Counted from the stretch's first letter, positions 42,566 to 52,068 are shown. The stretch is 62,763 bases of DNA from Clostridium sp. CAG:221 (GCA_000435835.1 FR883413.1:1-62763), one strand, 5' to 3'. Notes: generated by a model from the sequence alone, not told the origin. A program made the numbers and translations.

Positions 42566-43474
42566 ATGATAAACTTTATTGTCATAAAGAAGAATACTAT
42601 GGTTGCTACTATATTAGGTATATTGTCAATTTTTTTCTTATTTTTATGTATAAATAACGCTAAAAATACTTCCGTTTTTTTTAATCTTTCAAAACCTACC
42701 CATATTTATTATTACGACTTTGATGGAGATGGTCAAAAAGATGCACTAACTATATCTGAAATTAACAACTATTATGAAATCAAGATTGAAACTTCAAATA
42801 AGGATTATATTCTTCATTGTTCAAATATAAACTTTTTAACTATCTGCCCATATTATGATTTAAAAGTAAATATTTTAGATTTGTCTCGTGATAATATTCC
42901 TGAAATAATTCTTTCTAATTACTATAATAATTCATGTGAATACTGCATATTTAAATGGAATGGAAGTAACTTTGATAATATTTTTTGCTGCAATGATAAT
43001 ATGTTAGGGATAATGGATTCTAACAATTCTAGAACACCATTACTATTAAAAACTAATTTTTTGAATAACAATAACTTCTCATGCTATTTTCTTGATAATA
43101 ATACTATTAAAGAAGTCAGTGCTAACTGTAGCAACATTTACTCTTTAGATGAAGTATCAAAATTTATTGATTTAATTGAGTATCCTTACGAACCAGCAGA
43201 ACTCCCTGATATATTTATACCTAACATCTCCAGTGATGAACTTAAAATTTTTTGGAACTTAGATAAGGATAATTACGAATATAAATTCCAAAGTGCTTAT
43301 TTTTATGATAATGATTGGAATTCATCAGGTTATCCTAGCTCTATTTTATGGACCTTATCATTTCAGAAAATAAATCGAAATGATGCAAACAAACCTTCTA
43401 AAGAAATGCTTATTCATCTTACTACTAATATAGATTATTTAAATCATTATAACATTTCATCAATTTCATGGTAA
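42566..43474 (+). CDS. Exported FG-GAP/VCBS-like protein, 302 aa
   Basis: A hydrophobic anchor or signal helix lies at about residues 12-31 (ATILGILSIFFLFLCI). The rest is predicted outside the membrane and includes DFDGDGQKD near residue 51, a calcium-binding FG-GAP/VCBS-type turn, plus a second LDLSRDNIPEI turn near 112. Only one or two such repeats are recognisable, so it is not a clear integrin-like propeller. It is rich in Asn, Tyr and Ser. ATG with AGAGGTGAT. No function is assigned. Confidence 0.7.
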   Translation: MINFIVIKKNTMVATILGILSIFFLFLCINNAKNTSVFFNLSKPTHIYYYDFDGDGQKDALTISEINNYYEIKIETSNKDYILHCSNINFLTICPYYDLKVNILDLSRDNIPEIILSNYYNNSCEYCIFKWNGSNFDNIFCCNDNMLGIMDSNNSRTPLLLKTNFLNNNNFSCYFLDNNTIKEVSANCSNIYSLDEVSKFIDLIEYPYEPAELPDIFIPNISSDELKIFWNLDKDNYEYKFQSAYFYDNDWNSSGYPSSILWTLSFQKINRNDANKPSKEMLIHLTTNIDYLNHYNISSISW

Positions 43475-43480
43475 AATAAA

Positions 43481-43600
43481 AGGCCGCTATGTTGCGGCCT
43501 AAAAGGGGGATGGGGGGGTTTTTAGCTTTAATGAAGAATTTATCTTCATTTGCTATAGGAGAATACTTCTCCGGTACACTATTATTATTGCCCTTTAATT
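43481..43600. other. Intergenic hairpin group with G-runs between convergent genes
   Basis: Three hairpins lie in a row: AGGCCGC/GCGGCCT (43481-43487 with 43494-43500), TGAAGA/TCTTCA (43530-43550) and GGAGAA/TTCTCC (43558-43572). The first two are separated by a tract of AAAA, five G, AT, seven G and TTTTT. The first hairpin has a T-tail on the minus strand and may end the 43622-44131 transcript. Confidence 0.6.
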
Positions 43601-43621
43601 TTGTTTTATACACTTTCTCTC

Positions 43622-44131
43622 TTAATCTTTAAATGCACCTTTAGCATATAGTTCAATTATTTTATCTACGAATGGTACTCTTTCTACCGATACTATATTT
43701 CTAATAGACTTTAATAACTGCATGTTTTCATCATTTATATCCACTTGAAACTTTCTATTATTCTTTTGTAAATCATCATTAAAAATGTCCATTTCATCAT
43801 TTATTACAGTTTCGTTATTATCATTATTTATATTATTAAAGCTATTTACATTATCAGTCCTTCCTCCATTGTTACCCATTAAATTTTGAAGCATGCCTAG
43901 ATTAAAATTATTAAAATCTATTCCGTCCCTATTAATATTTTGAAGCATATTATTAATTTGATTCATATCTATGTTTCCAAACATACTTAACAACTGGGCA
44001 GGATTGATTCCAAAAGGTCCGTTATATTGTGGCTGCTGAGCCTGTTGTTGTGTCTGTCTTTGTTGCCGCATTTGCCTTCTTCTATTTTCAGTAGTATTAT
44101 CCCTTCTGCTTTTATGTCTTCTCTTTGACAT
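43622..44131 (-). CDS. Asn/Gln-rich low-complexity protein, 169 aa
   Basis: The N-terminus is strongly basic (KRRHKSRRDN, then RRRQMRQQRQ), followed by poly-Gln-type and Asn-rich tracts and a C-terminal ordered part (ENMQLLKSIRNIVSVERVPFVDKIIELYAKG). No membrane segment. I recognise no family. The composition suits a disordered, nucleic acid- or polymer-binding protein, which is inference. ATG with AGGAGGGGG. It is 107 nt from the cysteine-rich gene upstream. Confidence 0.75.
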   Translation of the reverse strand: MSKRRHKSRRDNTTENRRRQMRQQRQTQQQAQQPQYNGPFGINPAQLLSMFGNIDMNQINNMLQNINRDGIDFNNFNLGMLQNLMGNNGGRTDNVNSFNNINNDNNETVINDEMDIFNDDLQKNNRKFQVDINDENMQLLKSIRNIVSVERVPFVDKIIELYAKGAFKD

Positions 44132-44238
44132 TTTCCCCCTCCTATTATATTTCTATTAAATTATATGTATTTAGATAAAAAAAGTAGCATATTTTTATAA
44201 TATTTTTGGAGGGTTAAATAAACCCTCCATCCTCTACA

Positions 44239-44550
44239 CTAGCAGCAGCAATTGCTTGCACAAGAATTTGTGTTATTTACACAGCAACCGCTTCCGTTGT
44301 TTCCATTTCCACCAAAGAAGCTTCCACAACCTCCACATAGCAAGAATAATAAAATAATTAGATATGATGAACCACTACATAATAGTCCTGATCCACAAGC
44401 TATTAATAAGAATATAATAGGTGCTACACAACTATTAATTCCTGAAAATGGATTTCCGCAGCATCCACCATTGTTGTAATTGTTGTTTTGTGGACAACAT
44501 GGCTGACAGCAGCAGCAACATTCATCTTTATGATAATGTTTTTTTGACAT
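44239..44550 (-). CDS. Extremely cysteine-rich membrane-like protein, 103 aa
   Basis: The protein holds 20 cysteines in 103 residues. Clusters sit near the N-terminus (ECCCCCQPCC, GGCC) and at the C-terminus (CASNCCC), with two hydrophobic segments between them (VAPIIFLLIACGSGLL and SSYLIILLFLL). The layout resembles structural spore-surface proteins that self-assemble through disulfides. Function is not established. ATG with AAGGAGGAGA. The downstream Asn/Gln-rich gene and the upstream 148-aa gene lie close by on the same strand. Confidence 0.75.
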   Translation of the reverse strand: MSKKHYHKDECCCCCQPCCPQNNNYNNGGCCGNPFSGINSCVAPIIFLLIACGSGLLCSGSSYLIILLFLLCGGCGSFFGGNGNNGSGCCVNNTNSCASNCCC

Positions 44551-44576
44551 TTCAACATCTCCTCCTTATTTTCTTT

Positions 44577-45023
44577 CTAGTAGCATCCGCCAACAAGGCC
44601 GTCTAGTCCATCACAAATTCCACTATTACCAAATCCACAATTTCCTAATCCGAAGTTTCCGAATCCGCTACCAAATCCATTATTACATCCGCTACATAAG
44701 AATAAGATAACTAATAAGAATAACCATCCACTGCAACTTCCATTTCCATATCCATTATTGGAATTTCCTTGACAGCAGGAGTCATTTGATCCTGTATTAC
44801 AACAACAACAATTATTTCCTACATTATTTGTTCCTTGATTAGTATAGAATAATATCAATAATATCCAAATCCACCAACCAAATCCGCAGTTTCCAATACC
44901 AACATTGCCTAATCCATAACCATTGCCTAATCCACCTAAATTGCCACATCCGCAACAACAGCTATTGCCAATTGATGAATAATCTGATGGTTGCATTTCA
45001 CCAATGATATCGTTCATTTGCAT
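44577..45023 (-). CDS. Gly/Cys/Asn-rich membrane-like protein, 148 aa
   Basis: There are 17 cysteines and many Gly-X-Gly motifs (GLGNGYGLGN, GFGSGFGNFG). Two hydrophobic stretches, WWIWILLILFY (about 51-61) and WLFLLVILFL (about 99-108), divide the chain. The pattern is akin to YjcZ-like and other small spore-surface proteins but I cannot match a family. ATG with AGGAGGAATC. It is 26 nt upstream of the 103-aa Cys-rich gene, so they form an operon. Confidence 0.75.
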   Translation of the reverse strand: MQMNDIIGEMQPSDYSSIGNSCCCGCGNLGGLGNGYGLGNVGIGNCGFGWWIWILLILFYTNQGTNNVGNNCCCCNTGSNDSCCQGNSNNGYGNGSCSGWLFLLVILFLCSGCNNGFGSGFGNFGLGNCGFGNSGICDGLDGLVGGCY

Positions 45024-45137
45024 AATTGATTCCTCCTATTGATTTAAATTTATAATTAAATTTATACTATATACTATTCTCTAACAATTAATTTGACACT
45101 ATTTTATTCAATGCTTTATTTTTATACTATTTTTTCT

Positions 45138-45166
45138 ATAAAAAAAGAACTGCCATAAGGCAGCTC
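45138..45166 (-). terminator. Terminator of the lon-engB operon
   Basis: The stem GAACTGCC/GGCAGCTC with one G-U pair (45147-45154 with 45159-45166) is followed by T7 on the minus strand, immediately past the engB stop. Confidence 0.85.
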
Positions 45167-45167
45167 T

Positions 45168-45755
45168 CTATTCAGCTAAATCACCAAATAAGATATCATT
45201 TAATTGTTCCGCACCCTTCTTATTTAAAGAAGAGAAGAAACATAATGTATCATTTTCAGTTAAATTTAATGTTTCTTTTATTATTTTCTTGCTTTTTGCC
45301 AAAGCATTATTAGAAAGTTTGTCACTTTTAGTTGCAACTACTATTACATCATATCCATAATGTTTTATCCATTCATGCATAGTAATATCATCTGCTGTAG
45401 GCTTATGTCTTGAGTCAACTAGCAATATAACTCTCTTTAGTTCTTCACGAGCTGTTAGATAAGTTTCTATTGTTTTTCCCCAGGACTCCTGTTCTTTCTT
45501 TGATACCTTGGCATAACCATATCCTGGTAAATCAACTAAATAAAATGCATCATTTATTAAGAAGAAATTTATTAGTTTTGTCTTTCCTGGGGTTTGTGAT
45601 ACTTTAGCCAACTTTCTTCTGTTAGTTAAAGCATTTATTATTGAACTCTTTCCAACATTAGATCTTCCAACGAAAGCTACTTCGTTAAGTCCATCTTCTG
45701 GATATTGTTCTCTTCTAACCGCTGATGTTATAAATTCTGACTTGTTAATTATCAA
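45168..45755 (-). CDS. engB: Ribosome biogenesis GTPase EngB (YsxC), 195 aa
   Basis: EngB is an essential GTPase that assists large ribosomal subunit assembly. Motifs are G1 GRSNVGKSS, G3 DLPGYG, G4 TKSDK and G5 near the C-terminus. I choose the TTG at 45755, which begins an IINKSEFITSAVR-type start like other EngB proteins and has GGAG 9 nt upstream. A TTG at 45770 gives five more residues. The gene overlaps the end of lon by 11 nt; the lon-engB pairing is conserved in Firmicutes. Confidence 0.92.
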   Translation of the reverse strand: MIINKSEFITSAVRREQYPEDGLNEVAFVGRSNVGKSSIINALTNRRKLAKVSQTPGKTKLINFFLINDAFYLVDLPGYGYAKVSKKEQESWGKTIETYLTAREELKRVILLVDSRHKPTADDITMHEWIKHYGYDVIVVATKSDKLSNNALAKSKKIIKETLNLTENDTLCFFSSLNKKGAEQLNDILFGDLAE

Positions 45756-48072
45756 TATTTTCAACTCCAATTAAAGCATTTTTTAATACATCTTCCACAT
45801 GAGCTGCAAAAATTAAATTTAATTTATTTTTTACAGTACTAGGAATCTCTATTATATCTTTTTCATTATCTTTAGGTAAAATTATTGTATCTATTCCTAT
45901 TCTATGTGCTGCTAAACACTTTTCTTTCACACCACCAATAGGAAGCACTTTTCCAGTTAAAGTTACTTCACCTGTCATTGCTACAGTACCTTTAACTTTC
46001 TTTTTAGATAGGGCCGATACTAAAGCTGTAACAATAGTAACCCCTGCTGAAGGTCCATCTTTAGGAACTGCTCCTTCAGGTACATGTATATGAATATCCG
46101 TACTCTTATAGAAGTCTTCATCAATGCCGTATTTTTTACAGTTAGCTCTTACATAGCTATAAGCTGCTTTTGCTGATTCTTGCATAACATCTCCTAGCTT
46201 TCCAGTAAGTTCTAACTTCCCATTACCTTTCATCACTACAACTTCTACTGGAAGTGTATCTCCACCATATGCAGTCCATGCTAATCCATGAACAACGCCT
46301 ATTGTATCTTGTCTATCTGTTTTCTCAAATTCAAAATATTTATTTCCTAAATATTTTTGAAGATTATTTACTGTAATAGTAACCTTCTTTTTCTTTTTCT
46401 TAACCATTTCAGTTATTGATTTTCTTATAACCTTGTTTATCTGACGTTCAAGACTTCTTACTCCTGATTCTCTAGTATAACTATTTATAATCTCTCTTAT
46501 AGCGCCTTCAGAAATCTTTATTGTTTCTGCATCTGTATTATGCTCTTCTAAGGCCTTAGGAATTAAATGTTCTTTAGCTATATGATATTTTTCTTCATAA
46601 GTATAGCCTGATACTTCTATTATTTCCATTCTATCAAGAAGTGGTCTCGGAATAGTTTCTAAAGTATTTGCTGTTGTAATAAATAAAGTATTAGATAAAT
46701 CAAAATCTACTTCCATAAATGTATCTCTAAAAGTTTTATTTTGCTTAGGATCTAAGACTTCTAAAAGTGCATCTGCTGGATTACCTTTATAATCTGAACT
46801 TAATTTATCAATTTCATCTAATAATATCAATGGATTGTTTACTTTAGCTTCTTTTAAGGCATAAATAATTCTTCCAGGAATAGCTCCTACGTAAGTTCTT
46901 CTATGACCTCTTATTTCTGCTTCATCTCTTAATCCACCAAGTGAAATTCTAGCAAACTTTCTATTTAAAGAGTTAGCTACAGATTTAGCAATAGAACTCT
47001 TACCAACACCTGGAGGACCTACTAAACAAAGAATTGGCCCATTTAGTGATTTAGTATATTGTTTTACAGCTAAATACTCTAAAATTCTTTCTTTCACTTC
47101 TTCTAGTCCATAATGTTCATCATCAAGAATTTTCTCTGCTTTTTCTATATCAAAAGAATCATTGCTTGATTTGTTCCAAGGCAATTCTATAAGCCAATCT
47201 AGGTAATTTCTAATATTATTTCCATCACTTGAGTATGATGTTTTTAATCTAGATAGTTCACGTTCAGCTTTTTCTCGAACTTCTTTTGGCATTTTTGCCT
47301 TATTTATTTTCTCTGCATAATTATCTATTTCATTTTTTTCATCATCTTCTCCAAGCTCTTCTTGAATTACTTTTAATTGTTCTCTTAGGAAATATTCTTT
47401 ATTAGACTTATCCAATTTGTTTTTAACTTTTTTTCCTATACTATTTTCTATCTTAACAATTTCTATTTCTTCCTTAATAAACACTAGTAGTTTTTCAATT
47501 CTCTCACTAACGTTTATTGTTTCAAGTATAGTTTGTTTCTTATCTTCATCTAATTGAATATATGCAGCTATTAAATCTGTGACTTTTCCTAGTTCTTCTT
47601 CTTTAGTTATAACTTCAATGACTTTACTTTCATCACCTTCTGTCACCTTAATATATTCTTTAAAGGCTTTAGATAGTAAATTTCTTAAAGCTGAATCTTC
47701 ATTTTCATCTTTTAAGTTTAGTTCATCGTCAATCTTCTCTACTACAACTTCCATAAACTTCTTATCATCTATTAAGTCAATTATAGCTGCTCTCTCAACG
47801 CCTTCTACTAATACTCTTGTAACGCCTTTTGGCAGCTTTAAAATTTGCTTTATCTTACATATAGTCCCTATGGAATAAATTTCACTTCTCTTTGGATCCT
47901 CAATTTCTGGATCTATTTGAGATACTAAAAATATCTTGCTATCTTTTAACATTGATTCTTCTAATGCTGAAATCGACTTTTCCCTACCGACATCAAAGTG
48001 TATAATCATATTGGGAAAAATAGTAATCCCTCTTAGAGGAATAGCTGGTAAATTAATTGAATCCTTATTCAT
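45745..48072 (-). CDS. lon: ATP-dependent protease LonA, 775 aa
   Basis: Lon is a cytosolic AAA+ protease that degrades damaged and regulatory proteins. The N-terminal substrate-binding domain (about 1-300) is followed by an AAA+ module with Walker A GPPGVGKSS and DEIDKL, and a C-terminal serine protease domain with PKDGPSAGVT, whose Ser pairs with a Lys near VLPIGGVKEK. The start is ATG at 48072 with GGAGGGGG. The longer reading at 48150 lies upstream of the promoter's transcription start. Length is normal. Confidence 0.95.
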   Translation of the reverse strand: MNKDSINLPAIPLRGITIFPNMIIHFDVGREKSISALEESMLKDSKIFLVSQIDPEIEDPKRSEIYSIGTICKIKQILKLPKGVTRVLVEGVERAAIIDLIDDKKFMEVVVEKIDDELNLKDENEDSALRNLLSKAFKEYIKVTEGDESKVIEVITKEEELGKVTDLIAAYIQLDEDKKQTILETINVSERIEKLLVFIKEEIEIVKIENSIGKKVKNKLDKSNKEYFLREQLKVIQEELGEDDEKNEIDNYAEKINKAKMPKEVREKAERELSRLKTSYSSDGNNIRNYLDWLIELPWNKSSNDSFDIEKAEKILDDEHYGLEEVKERILEYLAVKQYTKSLNGPILCLVGPPGVGKSSIAKSVANSLNRKFARISLGGLRDEAEIRGHRRTYVGAIPGRIIYALKEAKVNNPLILLDEIDKLSSDYKGNPADALLEVLDPKQNKTFRDTFMEVDFDLSNTLFITTANTLETIPRPLLDRMEIIEVSGYTYEEKYHIAKEHLIPKALEEHNTDAETIKISEGAIREIINSYTRESGVRSLERQINKVIRKSITEMVKKKKKKVTITVNNLQKYLGNKYFEFEKTDRQDTIGVVHGLAWTAYGGDTLPVEVVVMKGNGKLELTGKLGDVMQESAKAAYSYVRANCKKYGIDEDFYKSTDIHIHVPEGAVPKDGPSAGVTIVTALVSALSKKKVKGTVAMTGEVTLTGKVLPIGGVKEKCLAAHRIGIDTIILPKDNEKDIIEIPSTVKNKLNLIFAAHVEDVLKNALIGVENIDN

Positions 48073-48121
48073 TTTCCCCCTCCATTCAATCCTTTTACAA
48101 ATTATTTTATCTAACCTACTT

Positions 48122-48150
48122 AGTATACACATAAAAGAACATTTTTTCAA
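48122..48150 (-). promoter_or_regulatory. Promoter of lon-engB
   Basis: TTGAAA (48145-48150), a 17-nt spacer and TATACT (48122-48127) on the minus strand. I see no CIRCE or CtsR box nearby. Confidence 0.7.
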
Positions 48151-48185
48151 CTTTAGTTAAGATGTATTTGGCAATTCAAGCTATC

Positions 48186-49844
48186 CTACTGATATCTTTC
48201 CGCTGATAAAACATCTACTGATTCAATGGTATCAATTGCAGGCATTATTGCATTTTCTATAACCTCCTTTATATTCCTTACAGGAAGAATAGCTATCTTT
48301 TCACTCTTTAATAACCCTTCACTATAATTATCAATAGGAATTAGTACTTTTTCTGCTCCTGCTTTTGATGCTGCAATAATCTTAGCTATAACTCCTCCTA
48401 CTGGTTTTACAGAACCTAAAATGCTTATTTCTCCTGTCATAGCTACCTTATTATTTATAGGCCTTTTAGTGATTGCACTATATATTGCTGTTGCTATTGT
48501 TATTCCTGCTGATGGTCCATCCACAGGCATTCCTCCAGGTATACTTATATGAATATCATATTCATCGCAATTTAAGTTATATAAATTATTTAGTACCGTA
48601 ATTACATTTTCTATTGATGAATATGCCGTACTCTTACGAATCATTTTTCTATTATCACTTGAAATTTCTTCTTCTTCAATAATTCCTGATATCTTTAAGC
48701 TTCCTTTTTTCTTTTTATTTAATTTAGCCACTGCTTCTATTTCCATCAAAATGCCTATGTTACTTCCATGCACTGCTAATCCATTGGCTATACCTATTTC
48801 TGGCTTATTTCTAACACTCTTTTCAACTATTTCGTGATACTCACCATTTTCAATAACCCATAATATATCCTCTTCACTTATATAGTTACGTTTTTCATTT
48901 ATGGCTACACCTGAACAAAGCTGCACTAAATTTATAACTTCTCTACCATTGCTACAATGCCTACTAATCATATCTAGGCCTCTATCTGATATACTTAAGT
49001 TTATCTTATTTATTGCATTTAATGCTATAGTTCGAATTTCATTACATTCTAAAGGTTTAAAAAATACCTCTACACACCTTGATCTAATAGCTGGTGAAAT
49101 ATCCTCTGGTCCCCTAGTGGTAGCCCCTATAAGTCTAAAATCCGCTGGAAGACCTCTCTCAAAGACTTCCTTTATATAAGAAGGCATATTAGGATCTTCA
49201 GAACTATAATATGAACTGTCTAAAAATACTTTTCTATCTTCCAATACCTTTAGCAACTTATTTAGTTCTATTGGATGAAGTTCACCAATCTCATCAATAA
49301 AAAGTACTCCTCCATGAGCCTTTGTTACTGCACCAGGTTTAGGTTGTGGAATACCTGCTACTCCTAAAGATCCAGCTCCTTGATAAATTGGATCATGTAC
49401 TGAGCCTATAAGTGGATCAGCTATACCTCTTTCATCAAATCTTAATGTTGTGGCATCTATTTCTACAAATTTTGCTTCTTTCTTAAAAGGTGAATTTTCC
49501 ATACTCTTTGCATATTCTAGCACCAATCGTGCTGCAGCAGTCTTTCCTACACCAGGAGGACCATATATAATTACATGCTGTGGATTTGGACCACAAATAG
49601 CAGCTTTCAAGGCCTTTACTCCTTCTTTCTGCCCTATAATCTCATCAAAAGACGAAGGCCTACTTTTTTCTGTTAACGGTTCTGTTAACCTTACACTTCT
49701 TAACTTAATTAACTTTTCCATTTCTTTTCTATTTTCTTTGTCAATAACATTTACTTTACTATAATTATTCCTATTACTATTAAAGAGATAAATTATGAAT
49801 AAAATCATCATTACTATTTGTAAAAAAATCAAAAATTCACTCAT
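48186..49844 (-). CDS. lonB: Membrane-anchored LonB protease, 552 aa
   Basis: An N-terminal hydrophobic segment (about residues 3-20, FLIFLQIVMMILFIIYLF) anchors the protein. It is followed by an AAA+ module (Walker A GPPGVGKTA, DEIGEL) and a Lon-type protease domain with DGPSAGIT. Bacillus LonB is made in the forespore, so a sporulation role is possible. ATG at 49844 with GGAGGG. The longer reading has no ribosome site. It lies between clpX and lon. Confidence 0.92.
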   Translation of the reverse strand: MSEFLIFLQIVMMILFIIYLFNSNRNNYSKVNVIDKENRKEMEKLIKLRSVRLTEPLTEKSRPSSFDEIIGQKEGVKALKAAICGPNPQHVIIYGPPGVGKTAAARLVLEYAKSMENSPFKKEAKFVEIDATTLRFDERGIADPLIGSVHDPIYQGAGSLGVAGIPQPKPGAVTKAHGGVLFIDEIGELHPIELNKLLKVLEDRKVFLDSSYYSSEDPNMPSYIKEVFERGLPADFRLIGATTRGPEDISPAIRSRCVEVFFKPLECNEIRTIALNAINKINLSISDRGLDMISRHCSNGREVINLVQLCSGVAINEKRNYISEEDILWVIENGEYHEIVEKSVRNKPEIGIANGLAVHGSNIGILMEIEAVAKLNKKKKGSLKISGIIEEEEISSDNRKMIRKSTAYSSIENVITVLNNLYNLNCDEYDIHISIPGGMPVDGPSAGITIATAIYSAITKRPINNKVAMTGEISILGSVKPVGGVIAKIIAASKAGAEKVLIPIDNYSEGLLKSEKIAILPVRNIKEVIENAIMPAIDTIESVDVLSAERYQ

Positions 49845-49934
49845 ATTTAATAATACCCTCCATTTGCATTTAATTATTAGTATTATTAACTTAAAAATAT
49901 TCATCTATTCTTATATTAAAACAATAAAAATATA

Positions 49935-49977
49935 AAAAAGGATATTATAAAATAAATAATTATTTTATAATATCCTT
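49935..49977 (-). terminator. Terminator of clpX
   Basis: A long A/T-rich perfect stem AAGGATATTATAAAATA/TATTTTATAATATCCTT (49938-49954 with 49961-49977) is followed on the minus strand by TTTTTTATATTTTTA. Confidence 0.85.
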
Positions 49978-49983
49978 AAAAAA

Positions 49984-51279
49984 TTAAGCTGTTTCAGCAC
50001 CTTTTTTCTTTTTTGCTTTTTTAACTTTTATAGCAGGTCTTGTTTCATTATCTGCTAATCTAAGTAATTCTGGTTGTTTCTTTTCTTTGATTGCTTCTTC
50101 AGTAATGATAACCTTATATACATTTTCATCTGAAGGAACTTCAAACATTACATCAACCAATATATCTTCTAAGATAGCTCTTAAACCTCTAGCACCAGTC
50201 TTTCTCTTAATTGCTTCATCAGCAACAGCTTTTAAAGCTTCTTCTGTAAATTCTAATTCAACATTATCAATTTCAAAAAGCTTAGAATACTGTTTAATTA
50301 AGGCATTCTTTGGCTTACTTAAAATATTAATTAATGCATTTTGATCTAAAGATTCAAGAGAAACTATCATTGGTACTCTTCCAACAAACTCTGGAATAAG
50401 TCCAAATTTTAATAAATCTTCTGGTAATAAATCTTTCAATAAAGCTCCAACATCTTTAGTTTCTTTAGAGTCTATATCAGCTCCAAATCCCATTGAGCTC
50501 TTTCTAGTTCTCTTTTCAATTATCTTATCTATACCATCAAAAGCTCCACCACAAATAAATAATATATTAGAAGTATTTATTTGGATAAACTCTTGATGTG
50601 GATGTTTTCTTCCACCTTGAGGAGGCACTGATGCAACTGTTCCTTCTAATATTTTAAGTAAAGCTTGTTGAACACCTTCTCCTGAAACATCTCTTGTAAT
50701 TGAAGGATTTTCAGATTTTCTAGCAACTTTATCTATTTCATCAATATAAATTATACCCTTTTCTGCTTTTTCAACATCGTAATCAGCATTTTGTATAAGT
50801 TTTAAAAGAATATTTTCAACATCTTCTCCAACATACCCTGCTTCTGTTAATGTTGTAGCATCAGCTATAGCAAATGGTACATTTAAGAATTTAGCTAATG
50901 TTTGTGCTAAAAGTGTTTTACCTGAACCTGTAGGTCCTAATAGTAAAATATTACTCTTTTGTATTTCCACATCATCATCAACCACATTGCTTTTTATTCT
51001 TTTATAATGATTGTAAACTGCAACTGATAATGATTTTTTAGCTCTATTTTGACCAATAACATATTGATCTAAATAATTTCTAATTTCAGATGGCTTTGGT
51101 AATGAAGTTGTATCTAACTCTACACTTTCCTCAAACTCATCTTGAATTATATCTGAACATAAGTCTATACACTCATCACAAATATATACTCCCGGCCCTG
51201 CAATTAATCTTTTTACTTGGTCTTGACTTTTACCACAAAAAGAACATTTTAATTGCTTCTTATCTTCATATTTAGCCAT
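49984..51279 (-). CDS. clpX: ClpX ATPase subunit of ClpXP, 431 aa
   Basis: ClpX unfolds substrates and feeds them to ClpP. An N-terminal C4 zinc finger (CSFC...CDEC) precedes an AAA+ module with Walker A GPTGSGKT, the pore loop GYVGEDVE (GYVG) and sensor motifs. The ClpP-binding loop is MGFGA near residue 268. ATG with GTGAGGTGAGG. It is 42 nt after clpP with no promoter visible in between, so they are cotranscribed. Confidence 0.96.
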   Translation of the reverse strand: MAKYEDKKQLKCSFCGKSQDQVKRLIAGPGVYICDECIDLCSDIIQDEFEESVELDTTSLPKPSEIRNYLDQYVIGQNRAKKSLSVAVYNHYKRIKSNVVDDDVEIQKSNILLLGPTGSGKTLLAQTLAKFLNVPFAIADATTLTEAGYVGEDVENILLKLIQNADYDVEKAEKGIIYIDEIDKVARKSENPSITRDVSGEGVQQALLKILEGTVASVPPQGGRKHPHQEFIQINTSNILFICGGAFDGIDKIIEKRTRKSSMGFGADIDSKETKDVGALLKDLLPEDLLKFGLIPEFVGRVPMIVSLESLDQNALINILSKPKNALIKQYSKLFEIDNVELEFTEEALKAVADEAIKRKTGARGLRAILEDILVDVMFEVPSDENVYKVIITEEAIKEKKQPELLRLADNETRPAIKVKKAKKKKGAETA

Positions 51280-51321
51280 AACCTCACCTCACTTCATCTT
51301 TTTCAATCTATAATAACTTTA

Positions 51322-51909
51322 CTATTTACCATGTCTTACTATTACTTCATCAACTATACCGTACTCTTTAGCTTCATCAGCTTCCATAAAGTAATCTCTT
51401 TCAACATCTCTCTTTAGTTTTTCAATATCTTGATTAGTATTTTCACTTAATATTAAATTAAGTTTTTCTTTGATTTTTAATATTCTCTTAGCATGAATAT
51501 CAATATCTGTTGCCTGACCTTTAAATCCACCTAAAGGCTGATGTATCATTATTTCAGCATTTGGAAGTGCAAATCTTTTACCTTTAGCACCACATGAAAG
51601 TAAAAATGCTCCCATCGATGCTGCCATTCCAATACAAATAGTGCTTACATCTGGCTTAACATATTGCATTGTATCATAAATAGCCATACCTGAAGTAATT
51701 GAACCACCAGGACTATTTATGTATAAATATATATCCTTATCTGGATCTTCACTTTCTAAAAATAATAATTGAGCAACGACTAAGTTAGCAGTATCATCAT
51801 TGATTTCACCACTCAACATAATAATTCTATCTTTTAACAGTCTTGAGAATATATCGTATGATCTTTCTCCTCTACCTGTTTGCTCCACAACCATTGGAAC
51901 TAAACTCAT
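51322..51909 (-). CDS. clpP: ClpP serine protease, 195 aa
   Basis: Catalytic Ser98 (GMAASMG) and His123 (MIHQPLGG) fit the canonical numbering, and the catalytic Asp lies in the C-terminal region. The SPGGSITSG motif near residue 66 forms the oxyanion strand. ClpP makes a tetradecameric barrel with ClpX. ATG with AGGAGGGAG. It has its own promoter. Confidence 0.97.
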   Translation of the reverse strand: MSLVPMVVEQTGRGERSYDIFSRLLKDRIIMLSGEINDDTANLVVAQLLFLESEDPDKDIYLYINSPGGSITSGMAIYDTMQYVKPDVSTICIGMAASMGAFLLSCGAKGKRFALPNAEIMIHQPLGGFKGQATDIDIHAKRILKIKEKLNLILSENTNQDIEKLKRDVERDYFMEADEAKEYGIVDEVIVRHGK

Positions 51910-51982
51910 TTTGCTCCCTCCTTTTCTCTTTTAACCCTTCTCTTAATAATATATCCAAAATGATAAAAGTAATGATAATTAA

Positions 51983-52011
51983 ATTATATATAATTTACAT
52001 TAATTTGTTAA
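51983..52011 (-). promoter_or_regulatory. Promoter of clpP-clpX
   Basis: TTAACA (52006-52011), 17-nt spacer and TATAAT (51983-51988) on the minus strand. I see no CtsR box. Confidence 0.65.
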
Positions 52012-52022
52012 TGATATATTTT

Positions 52023-52060
52023 AAGAATTGCCAGAATTTCTTCTGGCAATTCTTTTTTCT
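52023..52060. terminator. Terminator after tig
   Basis: A perfect 14-bp stem AAGAATTGCCAGAA/TTCTGGCAATTCTT (52023-52036 with 52041-52054). On the minus strand, where tig ends, the tail is only TTAAAATAT. The better T-run is on the plus strand. Confidence 0.65.
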
Positions 52061-52068
52061 ATTTAAGA

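Noticed and set aside
43425..43613. 62-codon frame on the minus strand between the FG-GAP gene and the Asn/Gln-rich gene
   Set aside because: It starts at a GTG with no proper ribosome site, spans three hairpins and the G-run, and overlaps the end of the plus-strand gene.
48072..48150. N-terminal extension of Lon from the ATG at 48150
   Set aside because: The lon promoter -10 lies at 48122-48127, so this codon would not be on the transcript; GGAGGGGG precedes the ATG at 48072.
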